Source: Tigriopus japonicus (lineage: Eukaryota > Arthropoda > Copepoda > Harpacticoida > Harpacticidae). From it: a stretch of DNA of 64,000 nt. Below, piece after piece: positions 11,164-36,670 of the stretch. The position numbers were made by a program, and so were the translations under genes. Under the pieces are notes generated by a model. That model saw only the letters and a program-made list of their open reading frames with translations. It ran no database searches and was not told the DNA's origin. Location: contig JAAGOF010000015.1 in assembly GCA_010645155.1 (NCBI GenBank), positions 132,529-196,528 on the forward strand, read 5' to 3'. Numbering within the stretch: the first letter of the stretch is position 1; each line of letters starts with the position of its first letter.

Positions 11164-12889
11164 AGTCAGGTTCCGACACCCTGTCTTTAGTTACTCAATA
11201 CTACAGAAGCTCTTGTAAAAGAAGAGAAGTCTCATTTCGTGTTCTCGTTTCTGATTGGTCGAGAGACGAGGAGGAAATAGAAGGAGGGAAAAAATCCAAA
11301 CAAACGAGCCGCAAGGGCAAGAAATCACTCCCCTCTGAAGTTTTCTCATTTTCGGTGAACTATACATTATTTAATAGCAAATGTCTTGTACTTGAACCGT
11401 GTAGGTTTCTTATTATGTTTAATGGAAATAACCTTATGTTAAGAGAAAACTACTACTTTTCACGTGCAGCCACTAAATTCCAATAACTAAGGGCGATTAA
11501 TCAAGAGACTTTGCTCAGATATTCCAACACAAAGTAACCCTATTTTTCCAGGAAATAGTGGAGCTTGTTAGACGAATGGAAATCGAAAGTGTACTAGGAG
11601 CAGAGGTCCTATAGATTGGAAGCATTCCGTTGGGTTGAAGATGTTCCAAAGATTGAAGATGCTACAGAGATTATAGTTGTGCTAGAGATTTAATTGTCAT
11701 AGTTATCACGGAGGTCGGAGTGATTCCGGAGATTAGATATTGCCTGAAGAATAGGTACTTTTCAGAGATGTTTCAAAGATCGAAGATTAGCTGGAAGTCG
11801 TTTTTTTCCATGGGCGGCAACAAAGGCTGCAAAATTTCTCTTGATATCAATTTGATCCACTAAGTAATTATAAACATGCAAGAACACACATGTAAGCCAT
11901 GATCTTGACATTACTTTAATCTACAACTACATCTAGATCCTTTAATTTTAAGAACCCGAGATTTCCTTTGTTCTGGATCCTTTGGGCGATGTATTTCTTA
12001 GCCTTTACGCTTATGACCTAAAAGCTATTCTGTTTTTGGATTTTATACACCATTGGTTAGAGTTCTTTTTCTGCGTTTCGAAAGATCATTCCAGTAAGGG
12101 ATTTATAACAACCTTCCGTTCACGCATTTTCCGATTGTAACCTATTCCGAATACTAGTTTTCCGAATCTGATATATGTCCGATTAGTCAAAAGTACGATT
12201 TGTGGCTTATTTACCCGATTTCCGAATAATCATTTGTGTATCGTCGGAAAAAAATCGAGGTAAATCGGAAGAATCCAATTGTTCCAAATTGGGGCTCTCT
12301 GTGGAGTTAAGAGAAAAGAGAATTTGAGTGACCCATGGTCCGGTGAGAGTGAGTCAAGTGATATTAGTAGACTACTGTATTTTACAAAGAATACACGCAC
12401 AAATATATCATACACAGGATCGAGTGCCCAAGCAAGCGGAGATCATACATTTGCCCCACCACCCCACCTTCGGGGAAATAATCGGCCTTGAGACATGGGA
12501 ATGGCTCGGAGACGTGGCAGGATATGATATATATGTAGTTACACCCGTAATCTGTCGCAAACGTCCAAGTCCGAATCAACAGCCACAAAAGTCTGGCACC
12601 ATCCACAAGAGCCAGTAATACGACGACGAGGGCCATTAATGCGGACCGGCTATGTCGGGGTCACTAGAACAGCGGACGCGAGGTCTGCCAAGCAAACTGT
12701 TTGAAAAATCATTCGGGAACACACAAAGCAGATGATGTTTGAGCACATATTAGTTAATGAAAACGTTTAAACTGCACGGTATGGCCAAAAAGATTCTCTC
12801 AAGGATCCATATTCACTACATTGAAATGTGAGCTTCTGTCTTGTTTGGATTTTTTAAAGCTTAGCCTTTTCGCCGCCATGAATTTTCTG

Positions 12890-13300
12890 TCGCTAGTGTC
12901 TTGACAACGCTTCTTTTACAAGAGGTTCTTTACTCAATACGTGCTTGTACATGGAAAAGGATCGCTCCACTAGAGAGTCTGCACTAGTGATGTGACTTGG
13001 GCGCTTGGGCAAGCTTTTTTTCGTGACATCGTACACTGGGGTCGCCAATATACCTTTAGTGAAATGATATTCCCTTCTGCCTACCTATCTTCATAAACCA
13101 GTTTTTCATTACGAAGCACTGAAACGCGCCCCTGACTTTTGTAACTTTGGATCAGGGTTGCAAATTAACCTCAAATTTGTGTTTGCTCGAGTTAGTTAGA
13201 AAAGCACAAAATCTCCATTAGGTGACCCTCCCTTGCAACCTCCCGTGAAAAAACTTTCCCAAGCCTAGATTTCGCATCACTAGTCTGCACCAACTAGTTT
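12890..13300 (-). pseudogene. hAT transposase C-terminal (dimerisation) fragment, interrupted
   Basis: If the hAT MITE at 12985-13282 is skipped, the minus strand reads LVGADSLVERSFSMYKHVLS and then KEPLVKEALSRH before a stop. The core VERSFSMYK...LS matches the conserved ERxFS region of the hAT dimerisation domain. Only this short block is recognisable. It supports assignment of the surrounding 3.3-kb element to hAT. Confidence 0.55.
12985..13282. mobile_element. hAT MITE, 298 bp, with perfect 8-bp TSD
   Basis: The ends are tagtgatgtgacttgggcgc on the left and, inverted from the right, tagtgatgcgaaatctaggc. Both flanks are gtctgcac (12977-12984 and 13283-13290). The core is non-coding. The insertion cuts the hAT transposase fragment described above. 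Confidence 0.88.
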
Positions 13301-13740
13301 TTGTTTACAATTTCAAAACCTGTTTAACACGGCCAGTAGGAGTTTACAGTAACAGAGGCAGTGCCAAAGAAGAGCAAAAATTCCTTTTGGGCACAATTTT
13401 GACAAAGTGGACAAAAGTATATGGTAAAATGTAAACATTAAAAGAAAATGGGTATGGAACCGTTTCGGGTCTTCAAAAGATTGCGATCTTTTCCCAAAAA
13501 GACACTAGTTTAAACAAAAACCCATTTTAGGTACAATTTTGACCAAAAAAGGCTAACTAGGCAAATTTTACCAAATATTGGGGCTTTAGGTAAAAACCAA
13601 GGTTTTAGGCATTTGCCTGAACTATTCAACCCTAGTAATAAGTTTCCCTCCCCATTAAAAGTAGCTCATGTTGTTCCAATTTCTATTTGTGAAGATAAGT
13701 CTCTTCCTAACAATTACAAGGCCATTTCCCATGCACAGAA

Positions 13741-14263
13741 ATAAATAAGAAAAAAAGAAAAAAAAGCAGACAGCCAATGAAACATGCGACCAATTACTAA
13801 TTAGCGAGTGTTGTGATCCATGCTGTTGTTTTCTGCTCTTTCCTGTCCTTTATCCTCTCCTCCGTCCATCTACATATTCCCCCTATCAACTCGATCATGC
13901 TACACATGTGTACTGGTAAAAAACGTCTGTGATAATTTACGACTTTTTTACTGATAAGTTACTCACAGTACTTCTATACATGTGTAAGGGGGCTTAAGAT
14001 CTTTTTAGGTTTATGCGTGTCATGATATTTTATCACGTATTTTTTAAAAAGAGTAAATATTTACTTTTCATAAGCCACTATGAAGAATGCAGTTTTGGGA
14101 GGAAACCCTCTTACAAGGTAAAAAAATCAATCATACAAGATCATTTCTTATCTTCTTTAAATTTGATATTTGGTTTCCTTTTTCTCGTTGTCAATGAATG
14201 TAGTTACTTGAAACCACACACATGACCGCTTAATTCAAGTGGTTTCAACATATTTGTTATTAT
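13741..14263. other. No gene seen
   Basis: A-rich start (the end of the LINE remnant) followed by unremarkable AT-rich sequence. A 70-codon plus-strand ORF at 14013-14225 has no recognisable feature and no support. Confidence 0.5.
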
Positions 14264-14822
14264 TAGTGATGGACCGAAAGAGAGCGTAACCGAAATCGAA
14301 AGCAGCCGACTATTCAATCAACCCTGCCTTAAATGTCAGTGTTTACGCGCTGACAAGCGCCCCCTGTAATCAAATTGAAACATAGTTGTCACCTGGTGGA
14401 GTGAGTATTAGTGCCACCCTTACACAAAAGTTCAGGATTTTTTTCAGTAGTTTATTTCTTTGCAATGTCATTATGTTATCAAAGGCGCACATTTTGGAGA
14501 AATTTGATTGTTAAGAAGATGTTTACCGCTGTCCCCAAGAGTGGCACTACAAATAACCATCTGGCAACTATGTTTTGATTTGATCACAGGGGGCGCTGAT
14601 AAACGCGTAAACACAGACATTTAAGGCAGGGTTACTTGATCATGAGTTCGATGTTGAGAAATTCTTCATTTAAAATAAATCTGAAAAATTATGTTTTTGA
14701 TGTTGTTTTGATCAACTCCAGTTTGTTGCGCGTTCATTCTTTTTAGTGCATGTCTGCTTTCGATTTCGGTAGGCATAACCGAAACCCAAATTTTGGCCGA
14801 AAGCTCTTTCGTTTGACCACTA
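14264..14822. mobile_element. hAT-type element with a nested foldback
   Basis: The left end begins tagtgatggaccgaaagaga and the right end, inverted, begins tagtggtcaaacgaaagagc. Flanks gttattat and gttgaaat agree at five of eight positions, so the TSD is only suggestive. Subterminal motifs (cgaaaccgaaagc-like) match the copy at 17023-17298 in the opposite orientation. A foldback element occupies its middle. Confidence 0.6.
14318..14638. mobile_element. Foldback/MITE with arms of about 100 bp, nested in a hAT element
   Basis: The left arm begins aaccctgccttaaatgtcag and the right arm ends with gacatttaaggcagggtt, its complement. Similarity extends about 100 bases inward and includes the word gcgccccctgt and its complement. 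The copy of the host hAT element at 17.0-17.3 kb lacks this insert. A truncated relative lies at 1535-1730. Confidence 0.75.
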
Positions 14823-14830
14823 GTTGAAAT

Positions 14831-15230
14831 GATACTACTATGCAACCATCTCTTCTCAAAAAGTAATGGTACTGAGGAATGTCATCCTCAGTTCAATACT
14901 ATCTCCCATATTTCCTCGATTTTTGAAATATTTTGGGTGTTTCAAGGAAAACTAAAATAATTCCTTAAATACTGAGGCATAAAAAAAATCTTTTTAGAGC
15001 AAAATAAATAAGTGATCAATGTACATTAGGGTTTATCTAAAATGGATCAACCATGCCAAACTGTCAACAAAAAAGGGTTTTATACCAAACTTGCAGCCGT
15101 AACTACCGTCATAAATGCAAAAAACTGCGCCATCTATTGGGACAAATCGAAAATGCCACCGTTAAATCAGTCGTGAAGCGGGCCTTTAAAAACGACCTAT
15201 CACATTAAATTTACCAAAAATATATTCTGT
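14831..15230. other. No gene seen
   Basis: AT-rich sequence with no exon-like segment or clear repeat boundary. Confidence 0.45.
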
Positions 15231-15262
15231 AACTTGGTGCACACCAGGGTGTGCACCAAGTT
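15231..15262. repeat. Near-perfect 32-bp palindrome at the left edge of a hAT element
   Basis: The 15-base arms aacttggtgcacacc and ggtgtgcaccaagtt are exact inverted copies separated by only two bases. The palindrome straddles the junction between the left TSD (gtgcacac) and the TIR (cagggtgtgcacc), so part of it is formed by the insertion itself. Confidence 0.9.
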
Positions 15263-16174
15263 CCTCAGAAAAAGGAACAGTTCCCGTTCCTCCCTCCAAA
15301 GTGAGGAACGCGTTACTCCTTAATTCCTTTTGGAAAAAATGAGTGGCATTACAAAGTACAAATTACCTTTTTGAATAGGCATACATTTCCAGGATGATTG
15401 AAGGTGTGATTTTTTTGTTTTTTTTTGACTTTTCTTTGACCTTAAAGTTTAAAAGGTATCTGCTTCATGTTTGATGTTCAGTTTTTACGTTTAAGATTTT
15501 TTTTTTTTTCAGTTTTCCATAAATATACCTGTTCATAAAATTTGAAGGTATAAACAAGTATTTTAAGACAATGCCATTCAACACTTATTTCTATGCTTTT
15601 TGATTAGTTTTGAAAATCTAGTGATTTTATAGCTAACACGCTAACCCTTTGAATCCTTCGACTTTTGTTGTTGCAAAACTTTATGTGTAACTTGACTTAA
15701 AGATCTTAAGAATAGAAAAAGGGCAAGTGTTGCGGCGACACTGATCTCGCTCAGCTGATGACGCGTCCACGTGTAAAAATTCCAATTATCAACGATAAAT
15801 ACTTAAGGCCTTCTGAAACAAATCATTGGTAAGAGGCTTCACCCTGTTAACTTTGATATATTGTTAATGTATATTTTGTTATGTAGAAACTCGTCCTGGC
15901 AATAAAAGGCGAATGTCTCAATATGGTTTTGGTTGGGCCAACAGCAAGTTCTAATAATTTAAAGAAGGAAAATGGACTCATTGTAAGCAATTCTTATAAT
16001 CCTGATTTATCAAAACATGTATGAAAAAAGTTGGACGAGAAACGAGTAATTTTTGGGTTTTTGAGCCCTTACAATTACATCAATTTTTAAGTGTAATGGG
16101 GTAATTGTTACTTTTTCGAAAAAAGGAACAAATTATTGTACTTTAATACTTGTAATTTCGTTATAACTACCCTG
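15245..16174. mobile_element. hAT-type element, 930 bp, with near-perfect 8-bp TSD
   Basis: The ends are cagggt... on both sides (the right end, inverted, reads cagggtagttataacgaaat). The flanks gtgcacac (15237-15244) and gtccacac (16175-16182) differ at one base. Subterminal sequence rich in ggaac, gtta and ttacttt words is typical of hAT elements with CAGGGTAGT-type ends. No transposase frame remains. Confidence 0.7.
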
Positions 16175-16182
16175 GTCCACAC

Positions 16183-17022
16183 AGACCAAATTACCAAGCA
16201 ATGGCGTTGTCAAAAAGTATTCTTTTGAATATCTGGCAGGCACATTTTTCAAATATTTTTGCCCTTTGAAGAAAATATGCATCAACATTTTGTTCCATAG
16301 ATCCATAGATTCATCTTTTCGAAAGTGATGATAGTGTCAAGGAATAACTGTTATTCGAAAGTAATATTTATGGTGATTTTAATGCACTAATTTTCAATCT
16401 TTTGTTTGTACTGACTTTAGTCAGTAGTTCACTACGCTCCATTTTACTCCTTGGTACCCTCAATAATCAACCTATTGCGCATTTACTGATTAACTACGTG
16501 AGATTGTAAATTTACTTGGGAAAAAAATTGGAATCGGTAGATTCAAGTTTAAAGCTTAAGTACAATGTGACAGCAAAGTCGTGACCCCATGAAAGTGGGT
16601 TAAGGTCAAAATAAATTTAAAAATACAGGTGTGTACCCAACTTGTTTTTGTTGTCTAATAATGTTCAGCAATATTAGTCTTTCTAATTGGCGCTCAAATT
16701 ATGGATGTTTTTGAATAATAGAGCGTGCGTACCTTGAGCAAGGGAGCCGTTCTTAAAAACAAAATGTTTGTTTAATAACGAGTCAATCAATTTCATTAAT
16801 ACTATGCCTGAGTATACCTAAACTGTTTTCTTCAAATGATATTAGTATAATTTAATCACAAATGTTATGTGTCACGAATGGTTCTTGATTTGGTAGGGGA
16901 CTCTAATTCGTGACAACCCTGTTTTCTGCGTCTCTAGGTTTTTTAATTCATTAAGTCGATTTATCTGTTCATGTTTTCTGTAATTCTTATAACATCTGCT
17001 ACTACAATATGTGAGATTCAAT
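16183..17022. other. No gene seen
   Basis: AT-rich intergenic DNA. I found no exon, tandem array or clear transposon end. Confidence 0.45.
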
Positions 17023-17298
17023 TAGTGATGGACCGAAAGTGCTGTCGGTTTCGGTTATGCCTACCGAAACCGAAAGCAGACATGCACTATAAAGGATGGA
17101 ATTTGACAACAGAATCGAAAAATGTTTCGTCCAAAAACCTCTGAAATTTAAGTCTCCCGATTTTTTCAAAATTTGCGACTACCCAACATCGAACACATGG
17201 GCAATTTAATTTTTAAGGTAGATTTTGCACTTATACAATTTTGTAGTCAGCTGCTTTCGGTTTCGGTTTCGGTTATAAGCCCTTTCGGTCCATTACAA
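17023..17298. mobile_element. Short hAT-like element related to the one at 14.3-14.8 kb
   Basis: The left end reads tagtgatggaccgaaagtgc and the right end, inverted, reads gtaatggaccgaaagggc. Both subterminal regions carry repeats of tttcggtt or aaccgaaa. The left part matches the inverted right part of the 14264-14822 element (tcggttatgcctaccgaaa, gcagacatgcact). No TSD could be recognised. Confidence 0.55.
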
Positions 17299-19441
17299 AT
17301 ATAACGTTTTCGGATGTTTAAAGATCTGTGTTAATTAATCGTTTGTTATTTTCAAAATTTAGACGTGGATCGAGTAGCCCCTTCAAACTCTATATGAAAT
17401 GAGGTTGCCTTGAATATCGTGCCAGTTGTTGAATTTACGTACAATTTATTTTTCAAGGCTTGGAATAAGTTTTGATGGTAAAGATCGTGTTTTACTTGAA
17501 TAATGGTGATATAATCGCAATAAGAATGATAACGATGATTGTTATAATCATAAGCAAAGTGATGATAATGATAATAATAATTGCAGAAGAACGAATAGTA
17601 ATGAGTGGTCTGAAGAAAGTTCTTTAATTGAAGGGAAGAATCAATAACATAATAAAGACATTGAATTGATATAACACAGTAACATCAATGACATTAATAA
17701 ATTATCTGATCGGGATGAAGCAGAATCCCGAGGGAAATGGGGATTTTAGAGGAGCAATTGACTTGTTCCATGATAGATTCCATTTCTTTTTTAAGAGGTG
17801 GGATTGGGGGATTCACAAGGGGAAAGATTGGCAAATTTTGAATGGACTGATCAAATCGAGGTTGGAGATCTCTTCCATCTGAGATCACGAACTATAAGAA
17901 TCCGGAATTCAGCAATAGAAGGAGTCGTACTTGGTTTTCAAATACAATAATCATAGTATGTGTGTGTAACTTGAAAGAACAGGAATATGAGAATATAGAG
18001 CGAGAGAAAGAGAGTGAGAGGAAAAATCCGGTTTCTCCGATTCAGGGAGCCTGAATCTGATCTATCCAGCTCAGCCACTCAAAGTGGTTAGAAACAGAAA
18101 GAATGAATTTATAAGGATGTTCATATTTTTTGTCTTGCGTAACAGGGTTTTTGAGTTTCATTCATACTCTGTTAAGATGTGTCATGATGAAACCGCCATG
18201 ATAAGGAAAGTGGGGCGAAATGTCCGCTTTAAAGTTGAGGAGGGGTTGTTTTTGGTGCAGAGAATTAATCAAGAGTGCGAAAAGGTGCGTAAAATAGTTT
18301 GGTGAGTTTGTTAACAGACGGTTCAAAGTGCATCGGAAGCGTCCTCAAACTCATGTCACAATAAACATCCAGATAAAGAGAGCGAGAGAGGTTGCGGAGA
18401 GATGTCCTGACTCAAACGCGCAGAGCCATCCGCAACACTGTTGGTGAAATTGCTTGCATAGCATGAAATTGAGAAAGCGGATAGAAATTGGCGGCTGAAC
18501 GTTATTTGACTTCAAATACAACACTACCGGATAGTTGAACATCAAGGTTTAAAACAATGTTCAGAGGGCACTAGGCAGCCTAATCGTTTGCTCGGGGAGG
18601 ACAGAGGAAGAAGATGATGGAGGATGAGACAGAAAAAGGCTTTTCAATCGATATTTTGTATCACATGGGAGCTAGAAATATCTTCCTGAAGAGAATGGGG
18701 ATGAACAAAAACACCCATCTTGAAGCTAGGCCAGAAACAACTAGCTTCGAGCCGGTTTTGAAACAAGGCGCGAAAAAGTTGATGCAAGGGTGGTCGCCAG
18801 TCAAAGAAGGGAGTACCGTGGGGTTGAGGATGATAACATGAAGCACCAATAGTGAATTTCTTTTTTTTGGCTGGCTGTGGATCGCAGGGATATGGATTCG
18901 ATTTTTTCCTTTCTATTATTATTGTCGTTTTGTGGGCTTTTCCTCGTGTAGCTTTAAGAACTGACGTGAACATGGCGGTGAAGGGTGAGCAAATGGCATG
19001 AAAACTTGGGGTTCAAAATAAGGCTGGTCACATTCAGTTTGGCCCATGATAACATCAAAAGTGGGGGAGGAGTAGCTGGGGAGTGACTGAGGTTCATATT
19101 TTTAGAACAAAGATATATATTTACGCAGGATACTTGGGATACAAGTGACGACTAATCCCATGAAAAAACGAGTGGTAAGGTCCAATTTTGAAAACGTTCA
19201 AGAGAAAAGGATTGAAATCGGAGCAGAGCAATGGGAAACAATGGGGAAAGATGTCCAAGACCACCACCCAACCACCACCCCCTTACAAATGACAAACATT
19301 GAATAACATTCCCCGTTCTCACGCCCACCCCTAACGGGATTGTTTCGAAGAGGTCTGGTCACACTGGTTCTCAAGTGCTCCATTCTTCCTCTTCTTACGT
19401 GACGTAGGATTGCGGCCAATAGGTGACCGCTTGTCCAGAGC
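17299..19441. other. 3' flank of CaMKII; no separate gene seen
   Basis: This lies downstream of the CaMKII stop on the minus strand and must contain its 3' UTR. I saw no canonical AATAAA on the minus strand within the first kilobase, so the transcript end is not placed. Several short ORFs on both strands (for example 18614-18841 and 18644-18973) have no recognisable feature. Confidence 0.4.
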
Positions 19442-32774
<13,333 letters not shown>

Positions 32775-33720
32775 CTTCACGGGTGGGTTCGGATCCTGTG
32801 TGGTGGCTCAATCAATCAATCAATCAATCAGCTTGTACGTACTTTCCGCGGTTGACCCACACCCCAAGTAACAGATACTGAAGCACTTTTATATGTTCCT
32901 CCACCGTTTTCGTAACTCTCCCGAGCGAGCTATCTTATTCAAATGACTCCAAGGAAATTGTCGGTTATGCTCCAAGAACCTTCAAGGGCTTCTTGGACCA
33001 CTTCTTCTGGCTTTTGTAATTTCGGGAAATGAAAATGGGAACAACGCGTGTGTTCCGTTTGTTCGTTGTCTGATATCGGAAGCGTCCGGACAAGTATCAC
33101 CCTATGAGGGCTGCAGCACTCTCACTTGCACATGCACTTGGATTCAAGTCCCAATAAGCTCCTTTGGTTGAATTTGATGTGCCCCTGCTCCAAAAAATGG
33201 TTGTTCTTCAGTTCCCTGAAGGTGCTACTTGCTGATCCCACACTCCTGTCTCTCTGAACAACCCAAGGCTCTGTTCGTCTCGTCGGTCGCCGTTGATAGA
33301 AGAAGGATGCCTGGGCAGCAGCTTACATACACACTCACACACATACACTCGTCGGTTACCGACCACGAAGGCCAAGGCAAGGCAGCTAGCTAGTCCGCAA
33401 AGGCCTGCACTGCGAGCGAGTTTGGCTTCTTCTCGTCGTCTCCCTTGCTCCTGCAGGCTAAACGGACTCGCTCATGTACATAGTAGGTACACAGTCGAAC
33501 ACTCCTCGGAATGGGGGTTGGTCGTGGAACACTCTTGGCTGTTCCCCTCAGAAGTTGCCGACCACAGACGATTCCAGGCACTCCTCTCTCAGTGTGAGTG
33601 TGAGTAAGCCGCTTTCGGAACAACTACCGCTCACTCGCGATGAGAACAGAGGCCAGGGATAAAAGCTTCTTGGTCCCCGTTGGATGAAGGTCTTTCCCTC
33701 CTCTAACAAGCTGCTATGGA
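32775..33720 (-). promoter_or_regulatory. Probable CaMKII 5' UTR/promoter region
   Basis: Immediately upstream of the CaMKII ATG. A (TCAA)n microsatellite at 32808-32830 lies about 34 bases upstream of the start. A possible acceptor (cacacag at 32796-32802 on the minus strand) suggests a 5' UTR intron. The stretch from about 33240 to 33670 is more GC-rich than its surroundings, with CA and CT runs. ORFs here have no recognisable product. No TATA box was identified, and the transcription start is not placed. Confidence 0.35.
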
Positions 33721-36670
33721 GAGAGAGAGAGACAAGTAAATAGGGAAGCACGAGTGCAGTGGCACTTTCTTTTGAAGGCTGTTGAAGGCCACAAGAAGAA
33801 GAAGACTGACTGAGCAGGCATCAGTGTCGCCAAGTCATGAAATGGCCGAGGGCAAGTGAGCTCAAAAATGTACTCTTTTCATTCAGTTAGAAAGTCATCT
33901 CAGCATGGTTGAAGGTTGACCTTCCTGGTTGTGGGAAGGATTCTGGTCAATTGGATGTCTCCCAACTGATGGAGGGGGGACACTGATGCTAATGGCATTC
34001 AAGGGAGAAATGGACCACTGCTGCTCTTGGCTTGAGAGTTTCTATAAACTGAAAACTGAGACTTACAGCTGCTCCGTGGACTTCGTTGGCTCATGGGATC
34101 CTGAGGGATGTGGCTCCAGACTTCAAATCTGAAACAAAGCCAAATATAATAGAGCGTGTATCTAATCCTGATTGTCTCTAACAGCTTCAAGACACAATCG
34201 CCCTTCAAGGGCATTGAAGTCGTTAAAGAAGAAGATAACAGGAACATGGGCCATGAAAAGAAAAAAAAGTTTAATGACCCAAAAGTTTCCCGCATCCCTG
34301 GTTGGCTCCAACTGATCATTGTGGTCAGTCCGTGTTCTAGTAGTGGCTTTCCCGCCTTAGAATCAAGAATGTTGAAATATGCCTTCTCCTGCATGCTTTT
34401 AGAGGGGAGGAAAGAGGGGCTCACCCTGTGTTCCTTGCCGAATTGAAGCAAGAGCAGAATCATAGAGTACAACAAGCGAGAAGGAGAGGAAAATTCACAG
34501 AGGGGGCCTGCTTATTCTCGAGCTCTCAATTCACACCATAAGGCTAGTGAGTGAGTTTATAGCATTGACTACCAGACTAACACGGACCGAAAAGGAAACA
34601 AATCTTGGGTCTTCAAACCTTCGGCGGCAGAAAGAGACACTGAGAGAGAGAGAGAAGTGGTAGGAATTGTGCGGGCTAGATATGTCGAGCTAGGGAAGAA
34701 GGCTGCTGGATGAGGTTGTGGACAGACGAGGAAAGCGACTTTCTTTCGTTCGCCGTGAGCACAAACAGTCATGTCGATCAAGGATGCCTAGCCGGGTCTT
34801 CTTGCATTTCCACCTTGTTCCTTCTCCGTCTTGTCAACTTGAGGTGTCCACTTTAAAGCCTTTGGATAGGTTGGCACTTTCGGATCTTTAGGTACCTCAG
34901 AGATTGTGAAGATGAAGGGGTGGGAAAACGTTAGGAAAATGGGATTCAGAAATGTTTGATTACGTGGAACAAAAATATTTAGCATTCTTAATCGACCGAT
35001 GAAACTACTTTACTATTATTATTAGGGATCTTCCTGAAGTTTTTAAAAATGGAAATCAGGTTTATGTAAAGGTGCAAATCAACAAAGTTTGATAAAAAGA
35101 GAAAAAAAGTAACTTAAAGGGAACTTGGAAACTAGCCTTTGACTACTTCTTTTATTTTGTTCCTACATTGAGAAGCTAACATTGGAAGGTCATTGTGAAT
35201 ATTTGCAACACTAACGCTCATTCAATAAAGAGAGAGGCATTTTCCAACACCTGCGTTACCTTCACAAAATTTACGATGTTCACTGAAGGTCAGCGTTTTC
35301 AGCACTTTTGTTTTCCAATGTGAAAATCTTCAAGGTCCATCTCTCAAGCCTTCAACATATTCACTGATTACAGTTTTGAATAATTCGAGTGTACTTTGCG
35401 AATTTGGTGACCTAACCCATGTGTTTTCAGTGTCTACATTGTCCAGCACTCAACTACAACTTGAGCTGGCCTTGTTCACAACAAACATAACAGATTGGAG
35501 AAGTTGGGCAAACTCACCGAATTAAGTTTTAGTGAGACACTTTGAGTTGCTGACATTTATATAAAAAGGTTCTTGACAGCCGTTCAACGAGAGAAATCTC
35601 TAAAAGAAACGTCTCGTGGGACAAAACAAATGCTTTTCTCATTACAAAACATGTACCAGTCCCCAAATATGCCTAACTTCTCCACGACCATTTTTCCATC
35701 ATCAAAAATTTTGACTTCTGACGATCCGAGATGGCACACTTTACTTTGAAGTCGAAGAGGCTTTTGGTGTTGTTTATCAATGTAACGAAGGCCAACTTGG
35801 AAAATGGAGAACTGATTTCAAACCCAAACCGCCTGGAAGGCTTGGCAAACTTTTCTTCTTCCAGTTACTTTTCTTTCACAAGAACACCTCTTCATCATCT
35901 AAGATTCCATCACCAAAGTGCCCAAGGCATGGAAATCAGGTGTTGATTTTCCATCTGTGTTCCTTTGCACTTTGGCAAGCAAAAAAAAGACCTGATAGTA
36001 CATAGAAAAAGAGAGAGCTGATCGTAGGGATGGGATTGATTCATCAAACAAACTCGTGAGAGCATGGTTGACCTCATTTCCTAATATTCTCAGTCTCCTT
36101 TCCCGGTAGAAGCTCATCAAAGGGAAATAACAGAGAAAGACGGTCCATTATTGAATCAAATCAAAAGCCACCAATATCGACGTTGGAGGCGATGCGCTCT
36201 CAACAAGAGGCCTTTCAGATGTGGTGATGAACTCCAATTTCAAAGCCTTAAAATGGCGTCTTGCTTTCTGATGCCGCCTTCGTCAATCCTCTAAGGACTT
36301 TGGAGAACGAAGTGTAAAGCAACATGTGGTCAAAGAGCTTGAGGCGTGAAGATCAAGGCTCCAAGGTTCGTGCAAGTTCCTGGTCACAGATGGTCCTCAG
36401 AAACTTGCCTAGAGACACCATGGTTCAAAGTAACACAAGTGTAATTCTTTGGCTGGAATTGTTCTTTAGTTTTTTAGTCTGAAAAAGCTTTAGTATGAGT
36501 TCCTTCAAGCGACAGCTAAACGAATTTCGATGACGACCTATCGTGTTGGAAAGTCGTTCACGCACGGATCCATAGAGCAAGTTAAGCCACAAAAAAAGAC
36601 AGGTAGATGGCATGTTTGGGTAGTTTGAGCAGGGGCATTCATTGTTTTAAATCCCTTCTTGTTACATATC
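33721..36670. other. No gene recognised upstream of CaMKII
   Basis: Mixed-composition intergenic DNA with a few purine-rich runs (gagaga near 33718 and 34640). Short ORFs on both strands, including 33999-34475 and 35731-35946, show no domain and no splice-supported structure. It could hold CaMKII 5' UTR exons that cannot be recognised by sequence alone. Confidence 0.4.

Larger units (their letters stand above)
10310..13634. mobile_element. 3.3-kb hAT transposon remnant, nested in a LINE and itself hit by other elements
   Basis: The left end starts tagagctgaatattttaggc and the right end, read inverted, starts tagggttgaatagttcaggc. Flanks taaataag and gtaataag are a degenerate 8-bp TSD (6 of 8). 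The 988-bp MITE at 51830 has matching termini and is probably a deletion derivative of the same family. Inside is a minus-strand fragment resembling the hAT dimerisation domain. LINE reverse transcriptase sequence continues across the insertion point, which fixes the boundaries. A MULE-type MITE (10712-11163) and a hAT MITE (12985-13282) are nested within. Confidence 0.7.
9950..13736 (+). mobile_element. LINE reverse transcriptase remnant split by two insertions
   Basis: Three separated plus-strand pieces read in order as the N-terminal half of a LINE reverse transcriptase. Positions about 9985-10080 give DAFEVIKSLKLSSLSESDGV (family pattern: IKSLK..KS.G.DGI). Positions about 10237-10309 give SFIEVLQIFAPVFSLCVALW. 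Positions 13635-13736 give FPSPLKVAHVVPISICEDKS followed by LPNNYKAIS (family pattern: WK.A.V.PI.K......NYRPIS). The first gap is a 150-bp foldback, the second the 3.3-kb hAT element. Later polymerase motifs are missing. The piece is dead and served as a landing site. Confidence 0.7.

Noticed and set aside
33293..33751. ORFs of 60-104 codons on both strands in the GC-richer stretch upstream of CaMKII
   Set aside because: High GC reduces stop codons; no domain is visible and the position suits a promoter or 5' UTR.
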